Shown one piece after another: positions 1-4,692 of a stretch of 5,209 nt of DNA. A program made the position numbers and the translations under genes. The number at the start of each line of letters is the position of its first letter. Position 1 is the first letter of the stretch. The stretch covers positions 13,088-18,296 of the forward strand of contig DMKG01000083.1 in NCBI GenBank assembly GCA_003454415.1, in the 5' to 3' direction. Under the pieces are notes generated by a model. That model saw only the letters and a program-made list of their open reading frames with translations. It did no database searches and was not told the DNA's origin. Origin of the DNA: Alphaproteobacteria bacterium (lineage in GTDB: Bacteria; Pseudomonadota; Alphaproteobacteria; UBA11222).

Positions 1-1366
1 ATCCCTGTGCTGACCATTTCTCTCTCAAGGTGACGAATTCTTCGGCTGCTGTGGGATGGACGGCCATGGTGGCGTCGAAATCCGTTTTCGTTGCGCCCAT
101 CTTGATGGCGACGCCCAGGCACTGGATCATTTCCCCCGCATCAGGCCCCAGAATGTGACATCCCAGCACCCTGTCGCTTTCCCCATCGACGACAAGCTTC
201 ATCATCATGCGCTCCTCCCGCCCGGAAAGGGTGTGCTTCATGGGCCTGAATTGCGCCTTGTAGATGTCTATCCGCTCGTAACGCTTTCGGGCGTCTTCCT
301 CCGTCAGGCCGCAGGTTCCAAGCGAAGGCTGGCTGAATACGGCCGTAGGAATCAGTTCATGGTCCACGGGAAGAGGCTTGTCTCCAAATACGGTGGAAAC
401 AAAGCGCATGGCCTCATGAATCGCTACGGGGGTCAAATTGACCCGGTCCGTCACGTCGCCAAGCGCCCAGATATTTTCAACATTCGTGTGCGAATATTCA
501 TCCACCTCAATCGCGCCGCGGGCGTTCAGGGCGACGCCCGCCGCCTCCAGGCCCAGCCCTTTTGTATTGGGCGTGCGTCCGGTGGCGTACATCACGCAAT
601 CGCTCTCGATTGTGGAGCCATCCTCAAGATTTACCTGAAAGGCATCGGCTTGCCGGCTGATGCTTGCGGGGGTGGCGTTGACCCGCACGTCAATGCCCTT
701 GCGCATCATTTCCTGGCGCAGACCGCTGCGGAGATCCATGTCAAACCCGCGCAGGATTTCCGCCCCCCGGTGGACAAGAACGGTTTCAACCCCCAATCCG
801 TCAAAAATTCCGGCGAATTCGACCCCGATATACCCGCCGCCGACGATGACGATGCGGCGCGGCAGTTGCGGCAGATGGAACGCTTCGTTGGAGGTGATCG
901 CATGTTCAATTCCAGGGATCCGTGGGAGAGCAGGCCAGCTTCCGGTCGCGATCAGGATCCTGCCGGCCGTAATCACCCTATCGTCAGCAGACAGATGAAT
1001 TGTGTGCGCATCGCGCAGGGTGGCGCGTGAGCGAAGGATGTCCACTCCAGCCGTTTGCAGCCCTCTTTCATAAAGGGCGCTGAGACGCGCGATTTCCCTG
1101 TCCTTATTGGCGATCAGCGCAGACCAGTCGAACCGGCGTTCTCCCACGCGCCAGCCGAATCCGGCCGCGTCTTCGAAGTCTTCGCTGAAATGGCTGGCGT
1201 AGACGAACAGCTTCTTGGGTACGCAGCCGCGAATGACGCAGGTCCCGCCGTAGCGGAACTCTTCCGCGATGGCGACCTTGACGCCGTGACCCGCCGCCAT
1301 ACGGGCGGCGCGCACGCCCCCCGAACCGCCGCCAATCACAAACAGGTCATAATCATATTTCGTCAT
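1..1366 (-). CDS. gor: Glutathione-disulfide reductase, 3' end cut by window edge
   Basis: Cytoplasmic FAD flavoenzyme that reduces glutathione disulfide with NADPH. The 455 codons present contain the FAD-binding GGGSGG loop (residues 12-17) and the redox disulfide GGTCVIRGCVPKK (Cys43, Cys48). They also contain the NADPH-domain GGGYIGVEFAG (176-186), two arginines in VHRGAEILRGFD (Arg200, Arg206) that match the spacing of the NADPH-phosphate-binding arginines of E. coli Gor, the second FAD motif with Gly303-Asp304, and the dimer-interface catalytic HPTAAEE (His437, Glu442). The arginine pair and the CVIRGC form argue for glutathione reductase over dihydrolipoamide dehydrogenase or mercuric reductase. 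Family members are about 450-465 residues, so only about ten C-terminal residues should be missing. The ATG at 1366 lies 7 nt after an AAAGGAAG Shine-Dalgarno and 31 bp after the rpiA stop, which indicates cotranscription. No frame damage is seen. Confidence 0.96.
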   Translation of the reverse strand, partial: MTKYDYDLFVIGGGSGGVRAARMAAGHGVKVAIAEEFRYGGTCVIRGCVPKKLFVYASHFSEDFEDAAGFGWRVGERRFDWSALIANKDREIARLSALYERGLQTAGVDILRSRATLRDAHTIHLSADDRVITAGRILIATGSWPALPRIPGIEHAITSNEAFHLPQLPRRIVIVGGGYIGVEFAGIFDGLGVETVLVHRGAEILRGFDMDLRSGLRQEMMRKGIDVRVNATPASISRQADAFQVNLEDGSTIESDCVMYATGRTPNTKGLGLEAAGVALNARGAIEVDEYSHTNVENIWALGDVTDRVNLTPVAIHEAMRFVSTVFGDKPLPVDHELIPTAVFSQPSLGTCGLTEEDARKRYERIDIYKAQFRPMKHTLSGREERMMMKLVVDGESDRVLGCHILGPDAGEMIQCLGVAIKMGATKTDFDATMAVHPTAAEEFVTLREKWSAQG

Positions 1367-1373
1367 CTGGCGG

Positions 1374-1381
1374 CTTCCTTT
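1374..1381 (-). promoter_or_regulatory. Ribosome binding site of gor
   Basis: AAAGGAAG on the minus strand, 7 nt before the ATG at 1366. It lies in the short rpiA-gor gap and fixes the gor start. No promoter or terminator fits in this gap. Confidence 0.8.
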
Positions 1382-1397
1382 AAGAATGGCAGGGAAA

Positions 1398-2120
1398 TCA
1401 GAGCACGGGAAACAGGCTGCCTTCGGGCCGTATGATCCGTGCGCCACTGGGGCCTGCGATGATGGCTGCGCTCGCCAGGCCGATAAACAGCCCATGCTCC
1501 ATCACCCCGGGAACCTGGCTGAGAAACGCCGAAAGACCTTGGGGATCGCCAATGCGTTTCAGATCGCAATCCAGAATATAATGCCCGCCATCGGTCAGGA
1601 ATGAGGACATTTTCGCGTCCCGCCGCAGCGCCACCGCAACATTTCCCACATCGAAATGAGAGAGATTGTCGCGGATGCGCCGCGAAATGGTCTTCCACGC
1701 AAAGGGGCTGATTTCGACCGGCAGGGGAAAAGCGCCCAATTGCGGCACTAGCTTGGTTTCATCCGCAATGATCAGCACGCGGTTTGACGCGCTGGCGACG
1801 ATTTTTTCCCGCAACAGCGCGCCGCCGCCGCCCTTTATCAGACGCAGATCGGAATCAATTTCATCCGCCCCGTCCACGGTCAGATCCAGTATCCCTGCTG
1901 CATCGATGTCCACCAGCGGAATGCCATGCTGGCGCGCCAGCACTTCGCTGCGCAGGGAGGTGGCGACCCCGATAATCCGCAGGCCACGCGCCACTTTCTC
2001 CCCCAGCGCCTGGATGAAGAGATCGGCGGTTGAACCGGTGCCGATGCCCAGACGCATCCCGTCCGTAACATATTCCAGCGCCTTCAGCGCGGCCGCGCGC
2101 TTGTACTCTTCAACTGACAT
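1398..2120 (-). CDS. rpiA: Ribose-5-phosphate isomerase A
   Basis: Cytoplasmic enzyme that interconverts ribose 5-phosphate and ribulose 5-phosphate in the non-oxidative pentose phosphate pathway. The 240-residue length is slightly above the E. coli enzyme. Visible motifs in order are the phosphate-binding GTGSTA (27-32), DGADE (83-87), Lys96 followed by four glycines (97-100), the likely catalytic Glu105 in ALLREK, Lys123 in DETK, and TDGGH (176-180). GTGSTA falls at the same residue number as in E. coli RpiA, which supports the ATG at 2120. The Shine-Dalgarno there is weak (GAGAG about 9 nt upstream). The DGG motif is followed by His180 where Asn is common, probably harmless variation. The gene precedes gor by 31 bp and is probably cotranscribed with it. 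The stop is TGA at 1400-1398. Confidence 0.97.
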   Translation of the reverse strand: MSVEEYKRAAALKALEYVTDGMRLGIGTGSTADLFIQALGEKVARGLRIIGVATSLRSEVLARQHGIPLVDIDAAGILDLTVDGADEIDSDLRLIKGGGGALLREKIVASASNRVLIIADETKLVPQLGAFPLPVEISPFAWKTISRRIRDNLSHFDVGNVAVALRRDAKMSSFLTDGGHYILDCDLKRIGDPQGLSAFLSQVPGVMEHGLFIGLASAAIIAGPSGARIIRPEGSLFPVL

Positions 2121-2144
2121 TACTACTGGCTCTCATTTGCAGGA

Positions 2145-2169
2145 CAGGGCGGGTCGGCCCTGGAGGGCC
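2145..2169 (-). promoter_or_regulatory. Two mutually exclusive short hairpins in the rpiA leader
   Basis: The 165-bp gap upstream of rpiA contains CAGGGC (2145-2150) pairing with GCCCTG (2157-2162) around a 6-nt loop. It also contains GGCCC (2156-2160) pairing with GGGCC (2165-2169) around a 4-nt loop. Both perfect stems need bases 2157-2160, so only one can form at a time. The elements sit 25-49 nt before the rpiA ATG. Short stems are common by chance in G+C-rich DNA and there is no T-run. A regulatory role is only an inference, and no convincing rpiA promoter was found beside them. Confidence 0.25.
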
Positions 2170-2237
2170 TTATCATAAACCAGCTTCCGTGAAACTTATC
2201 CCACAAAATTTAAGCGGGCGTTTCGTGGGGCTGATGG

Positions 2238-2253
2238 GCCGCCGTCAGGCGGC
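2238..2253 (-). terminator. Possible hairpin between lipoprotein gene and rpiA, no T-run
   Basis: A perfect 6-bp stem, GCCGCC (2238-2243) with GGCGGC (2248-2253) and a 4-nt loop, lies 33 nt after the lipoprotein stop codon. On the minus strand it is not followed by a T-run; the nearest one is about 20 nt further on. It is therefore not a canonical intrinsic terminator. It could slow transcription or stabilise an mRNA 3' end. Confidence 0.25.
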
Positions 2254-2285
2254 GTCCTTTGTCCTGGGCCTGGAGCCTAGCGCGT

Positions 2286-3437
2286 TCAGCGCATGTAAAC
2301 CCGCACCTCGTTGATAGAGACATCGCCGCTGGTGGTGGAGGAGATACTGAGGCGGCTGGCGGGCAGCCCCATATCGGCGATGGCGGCCATGACGCCTTCA
2401 GCGTTTTGCCGCGACTGGGTCTGGCTGCGGCGCATTTCCGCGGGACTGCCCGTGGCGGGGGCGACGGAAACCACATCGAAACGGGCCTCCGGGCGGCTTT
2501 CCAATGCGCGTGACAGGGCGGTGTAGAGCGACTGCTCGTAATCCACATTGGATTTGTCGAAGCGGATCACTACAAGAGGCTTGCCGCCGATCGAAAGGGC
2601 GCCTGCAGCGGTCTGACGAGCAGGGGCGGCAGGCGCAGCGGCGGCGGCAAGAGGCTCGCCAAGTATTTCCCCATGTTTGATGCCGTTGGAAAGATTGGTC
2701 AGCCGCGCCCGTTCATTGGCGACATAGGCGGTCTGGCGGGTGATGTCGTTCGAGAGCTCTCCCAGCAGGCGCTGGATGAGCACCAGGCTGCGGTTGGTTT
2801 CATCTTCCAGAATTCCCAACTGGCGGTGATCTTCATCGATGGCCCCCGCCAGTCCATAGGTGGCGCGGGCGGAGTCCAGCAGGAATTCCGCCATGCCCGC
2901 ATCTTCCGCCACCCTGTTGCTCAGGCCGTTCAATGCGGAAATATCCGAACTCAGCCGGTCCAGATCCGCCTGGGCGGCGTTCCATTGATTGATCACGACC
3001 GGATTGCCCGGCGTGGTGCCGAGTTGCAGGCGTGCGGTGATGGCGGCGACGGTGCTGTGATAGCGCTGCGCATTGCCTGCGGTAAGCGCGCGCAGTTCCT
3101 GCAGGCGCGCATTATGCTGGCCGATGCGGCTGTCGAGGTTCTGCAACTCCCCGCGCAACTGGATGACCCGCTGCCCGACCGCCGTGCCGGTGGGCTCTCC
3201 CTGAGAGGCGCCGGGGGAGGAAAAATTCGTGCTGCCGAGTATGGGCGGAGCGGCGGTTGAATCAATCAGAGGCTGCCCTGCGATCTCTCCTTCCGATGGA
3301 GGAATAGCGGATTGCCCTGCAGAATTGGAACCGCCGCCAAAAGACGGCCAGAGAGAGTCCGGCGAGCCTGAACAACCCGCGAGGCCTCCTGATAGCAGCA
3401 ATGCCGCCGCAACGGCTACAGCGCGTGATGTGTGCAA
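2286..3437 (-). CDS. Predicted outer-membrane lipoprotein with coiled coil and degenerate OmpA-like C-terminal domain
   Basis: I do not recognise a named family. With the TTG start at 3437 the product is 383 residues. A signal peptide of Arg plus hydrophobic core ends in the lipobox LAGC, with lipidated Cys22. Ser at +2 would send it to the outer membrane under the E. coli Lol rule. A Ser/Gly/Pro-rich linker follows (about 23-88). Three stretches then have coiled-coil character (about 91-118, 149-179, 201-253). After an Ala/Pro linker (263-274) comes a domain of about 105 residues. Its VVIRFDKSNVDYEQ opening, following helix, second strand, NAEGV helix, GLPASRL and final VRVYMR follow the OmpA C-terminal order. 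The Asp and Arg expected for peptidoglycan binding are not apparent. TTG at 3437 was chosen because AGAGGGG lies 6 nt upstream. TTG at 3461 would add eight residues before the signal peptide. TAA at 3473-3471 closes the frame and no ATG is available. Confidence 0.85.
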   Translation of the reverse strand: MHTSRAVAVAAALLLSGGLAGCSGSPDSLWPSFGGGSNSAGQSAIPPSEGEIAGQPLIDSTAAPPILGSTNFSSPGASQGEPTGTAVGQRVIQLRGELQNLDSRIGQHNARLQELRALTAGNAQRYHSTVAAITARLQLGTTPGNPVVINQWNAAQADLDRLSSDISALNGLSNRVAEDAGMAEFLLDSARATYGLAGAIDEDHRQLGILEDETNRSLVLIQRLLGELSNDITRQTAYVANERARLTNLSNGIKHGEILGEPLAAAAAPAAPARQTAAGALSIGGKPLVVIRFDKSNVDYEQSLYTALSRALESRPEARFDVVSVAPATGSPAEMRRSQTQSRQNAEGVMAAIADMGLPASRLSISSTTSGDVSINEVRVYMR

Positions 3438-3443
3438 AGCAAT

Positions 3444-3450
3444 CCCCTCT
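3444..3450 (-). promoter_or_regulatory. Ribosome binding site that decides the TTG start of the lipoprotein
   Basis: AGAGGGG on the minus strand with a 6-nt spacer to the TTG at 3437. The alternative TTG at 3461 has only GAGG with a 4-nt spacer. The downstream start gives a compact 21-residue signal peptide before the lipobox cysteine. Confidence 0.6.
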
Positions 3451-3534
3451 AACTGCCCCAATACGCCTCTTTACCATATCTTGCAAAAGGGTGGCAGCCC
3501 CTTTTCCCGCGGCCCCTGAAGCAGGTATGGGCCG

Positions 3535-3550
3535 ATTCCCGGCCGGGAAT
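3535..3550. repeat. Perfect 16-bp palindrome, ATTCCCGGCCGGGAAT
   Basis: Two-fold symmetric site with no spacer, in the divergent region about 100 bp upstream of the lipoprotein start and 155 bp upstream of the tRNA. It could be an operator for a dimeric regulator of the leftward gene. There is no T-run beside it, so it is unlikely to be a terminator. No regulator could be matched. Confidence 0.55.
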
Positions 3551-3558
3551 GCGAGCTG

Positions 3559-3588
3559 ATCTTAATGTATGGCATGATTAGGCGACAA
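3559..3588 (-). promoter_or_regulatory. Weak sigma-70-type promoter candidate for the lipoprotein gene
   Basis: Minus-strand TTGTCG (3588-3583) and TAAGAT (3564-3559) are separated by 18 nt, each matching 4 of 6 consensus bases. The predicted leader to the TTG start is about 115 nt. The palindrome at 3535-3550 would lie just downstream of the start of transcription. Confidence 0.25.
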
Positions 3589-3598
3589 GCGCTTATCG
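3583..3598. repeat. Near-perfect 16-bp palindrome centred on AAGCGCTT
   Basis: CGACAAGCGCTTATCG is symmetric in 7 of 8 base pairs. It overlaps the -35 box of the leftward promoter candidate, where a repressor site would be placed. This is visible symmetry only; the binding protein is unknown. Confidence 0.4.
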
Positions 3599-3635
3599 TT
3601 AAATAAAAACCTGGACCATGAAAATGCCTTGGGGC

Positions 3636-3664
3636 TTGTCAGGGAGGTTGGTTTTGATTAGGTT
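3636..3664 (+). promoter_or_regulatory. Weak promoter candidate for tRNA-Arg
   Basis: TTGTCA (3636-3641), a 17-nt spacer and TAGGTT (3659-3664). The -35 matches 5 of 6 consensus bases and the -10 only 3 of 6. It would give a leader of about 35 nt before the mature tRNA, which is reasonable for a processed tRNA. Confidence 0.3.
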
Positions 3665-3705
3665 CGCACCCTTGACACCGCACCCGCCACGACGGAAGTG
3701 CGTGG

Positions 3706-3782
3706 GCGCCCGTAGCTCAGCTGGATAGAGCACCAGACTACGAATCTGGGGGTCAGAGGTTCGAATCCTTTCGGGCGCGCCA
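3706..3782 (+). tRNA. tRNA-Arg (anticodon ACG), CCA encoded
   Basis: A complete 77-nt cloverleaf. The acceptor stem is GCGCCCG (3706-3712) with CGGGCGC (3772-3778), the D stem GCTC/GAGC, and the anticodon stem CCAGA/TCTGG around CTACGAA with ACG at 3740-3742. A 5-nt variable loop is followed by T stem AGAGG/CCTTT (one G-T pair) with loop TTCGAAT, then discriminator G3779 and CCA 3780-3782. Arg-ACG, with A34 normally deaminated to inosine in bacteria, reads CGU, CGC and CGA. A T-run begins two bases after the CCA (3783-3787) and may serve for termination. tRNA 3' ends are frequent integrase targets, and the sequence downstream changes character. Confidence 0.97.
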
Positions 3783-3812
3783 TTTTTCTCATCTACGTTT
3801 TTCTCATCTACG
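3783..3812. repeat. Exact tandem duplication of 15 bp abutting the tRNA
   Basis: TTTTTCTCATCTACG occurs twice with no gap (3783-3797 and 3798-3812), and the next two bases begin a third T-run. The first copy touches the last base of the encoded CCA. It could be a slippage duplication that doubles the T-rich terminator, or a scar of an insertion and loss event. It does not resemble the tRNA 3' end, so it is not an obvious attachment-site duplicate. Confidence 0.9.
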
Positions 3813-3814
3813 TT

Positions 3815-3856
3815 CCGGACAGATAGGTAACGGATTGTACCTAAGACATGGGTGAC
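3815..3856. repeat. Two-copy imperfect 17-bp direct repeat, possible insertion-sequence relic
   Basis: CCGGACAGATAGGTAAC (3815-3831) and CCTAAGACATGGGTGAC (3840-3856) agree at 11 of 17 positions with a 25-bp period. On the minus strand this reads as TGTCACCCATGTCT followed by GTTACCTATCTGTCC. From memory this style of repeated GTTACCCATGT text is reminiscent of non-coding ends of some IS481-group elements. That link is a recollection and is not demonstrated here. No transposase reading frame accompanies it. Confidence 0.3.
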
Positions 3857-3880
3857 ACCCGCGGGCCGAAGGGCTGTCTC

Positions 3881-4258
3881 TTAGGGCAGGCTGCGTCGCC
3901 CGAGAGCGGCATAGTCCATATCATTGTCCGTAAAACGGATCAGCCGAATTTCTTCGCCGACCTCTTGATAGCAGGGGGATGTCCGACCCCGTTTATGGGC
4001 GGTCGCCTGGAGCGCGCCGTCCTCGCCCGCCGCCTCGATCACTCCGCCCGGTATGGCCCAATCCTGCTTCAGGCGCAGCTCTCACGACAGGGAGGGGAAC
4101 CGGGGCTTGAAAGAGCAAGCCCGGCATGTAGCCGGAAAAGCCCGCGCACCCTTGGAAAAAATCCCCATGTGGGGCAGGCAGACCGGCTTGCCGGGCCGGT
4201 ATTCCGCCTGAAAGTGGATGGGTATCCATTCAGAAGCGTCTAAATACGCTCCGGTCAT
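3881..4258 (-). pseudogene. Decayed reading frame with Nudix-box-like fragments
   Basis: Reading the minus strand from ATG 4258 to TAA 3883-3881 gives about 125 codons interrupted by an in-frame TGA at 4084-4082. Just after that stop comes QDWAIPGGVIEAAGED and later YQEVGEEIRLIRF. These resemble the two halves of a Nudix hydrolase box (W-x-PGG-x-x-E-x-GE, then REVxEE), but with about ten extra residues between them and Gln in place of the key Arg. The first 58 codons are not recognisable, and there is no Shine-Dalgarno before the ATG. I read it as a possible inactivated Nudix-type hydrolase gene. Chance resemblance in non-coding DNA remains a real alternative. Confidence 0.25.
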
Positions 4259-4262
4259 CTTG

Positions 4263-4268
4263 TATAAT
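4263..4268 (+). promoter_or_regulatory. Perfect TATAAT -10 box without a clear -35
   Basis: A consensus TATAAT lies 55 bp before the nested stem-loop. The expected -35 position around 4239-4246 reads as T/A-rich sequence without a TTGACA match. If active, transcription would start near 4275 and run through the structured segment toward the DUF305 gene. Confidence 0.35.
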
Positions 4269-4295
4269 ACAGGGGGATATATATCTCTATCTGCA

Positions 4296-4310
4296 AAGGA
4301 TGCAATCCTT
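4296..4310. repeat. Perfect 6-bp inverted repeat AAGGAT-GCA-ATCCTT
   Basis: AAGGAT (4296-4301) and ATCCTT (4305-4310) are separated by GCA. The site lies about 30 bp downstream of the TATAAT. It could be an operator half-site pair or the first hairpin of a transcript. Confidence 0.5.
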
Positions 4311-4322
4311 CACTGAGGAACG

Positions 4323-4391
4323 GCTGAGCAAAAGCTCCAGACATGTTCTGTTTTCGGGCTGACAGACCCTGTCGGCTCCAGAACACTCAGC
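4323..4391 (+). ncRNA. Candidate structured RNA: three-tier nested stem-loop
   Basis: Three stems nest on one axis. GCTGAG (4323-4328) pairs with CTCAGC (4386-4391). TGTTCTG (4344-4350) pairs with CAGAACA (4379-4385). GGCTGACAG (4357-4365) pairs with CTGTCGGCT (4369-4377), with two G-T pairs and the 3-nt loop ACC. The outer and middle stems are contiguous on the 3' side, with a 15-nt bulge on the 5' side. The inner break is 6 nt against 1. In total 22 pairs form in 69 nt. No protein frame explains this. It could be a small RNA, a leader element for the downstream DUF305 gene, or a foldback end of a mobile element. I recognise no Rfam-type family. Confidence 0.35.
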
Positions 4392-4393
4392 AG

Positions 4394-4414
4394 AAAGACG
4401 AGATAAAGACGAGA
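4394..4414. repeat. Tandem repeat AAAGACGAGA, 11-bp period
   Basis: AAAGACGAGA occurs at 4394-4403 and again at 4405-4414, with one base between. The period is about one helical turn. It starts three bases after the nested stem-loop. It could be paired binding sites on one DNA face or simple slippage. Confidence 0.7.
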
Positions 4415-4616
4415 CGCTGAAAACGAAAAGGACGTCCGTCACCACAGCAGGGATGCATGCGCTATCCAGTTGGATCAGGCCTCTTTTGCGCGGCTTTGGT
4501 CCAGCAACCCCCGGAAATCGCCGTTATGAGGTGAGACCCTGGTTAACCCTCTGGTTGCCAAACGCATCCGGCCGGCCTGAATCCGTTGCGGGCAGTCCAG
4601 ACGTGGTTTCCTGATG

Positions 4617-4640
4617 GCAAAACAGGCAGCGCTGTTTTGT
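4617..4640 (+). terminator. Terminator-like hairpin upstream of the DUF305 gene
   Basis: CAAAACAG (4618-4625) pairs perfectly with CTGTTTTG (4632-4639) around the 6-nt loop GCAGCG; a G-T pair extends it by one. The 3' arm contains TTTT and is followed by a T/A-rich run (4645-4652). It lies 53 bp before the DUF305 start. It could end a transcript from the structured segment on either strand, or act as an operator or attenuator for the gene. Confidence 0.4.
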
Positions 4641-4680
4641 TCTGAAATTTTTCACTCTGAAACGCGTCGGCGCACGAGGG

Positions 4681-4686
4681 AAGGAG
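4681..4686 (+). promoter_or_regulatory. Ribosome binding site of the DUF305 gene
   Basis: AAGGAG with a 6-nt spacer to ATG 4693. It is near-ideal and fixes the start. Confidence 0.85.
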
Positions 4687-4692
4687 AGAAAT

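Larger units (their letters stand above)
3783..4692. other. 910-bp stretch without an intact gene
   Basis: No reading frame here combines a ribosome binding site, coding-like composition and a recognisable product. It holds, in order, the 15-bp tandem repeat, a two-copy imperfect repeat, a decayed minus-strand frame with Nudix-like pieces, a TATAAT, a small hairpin, a nested stem-loop, an 11-bp-period repeat and a terminator-like hairpin. It reads as mixed debris plus possible regulatory RNA between a tRNA and an acquired gene. Confidence 0.6.

Noticed and set aside
56..1030. Long plus-strand open frame of 324 codons
   Set aside because: It is the antisense shadow of gor, whose motifs and length are unambiguous.
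3672..3677. Perfect TTGACA upstream of tRNA-Arg
   Set aside because: No -10-like box at 16-18 nt; the sequence there is GAAGTG. Transcription would begin at or inside the mature tRNA. The weaker TTGTCA/TAGGTT pair was preferred.
3848..4243. Plus-strand open frame of 131 codons
   Set aside because: No Shine-Dalgarno and no recognisable domain. It overlaps the decayed minus-strand frame, and its ATG lies inside the imperfect repeat at 3840-3856.
4323..4391. Integron attC site
   Set aside because: The stems lack the GTTRRRY and RYYYAAC core ends and no cassette structure surrounds them.
4453..4614. Plus-strand open frame of 53 codons
   Set aside because: The only purine run before the ATG has no usable spacer, the product is low-complexity and unrecognisable, and it ends inside ordinary intergenic sequence.
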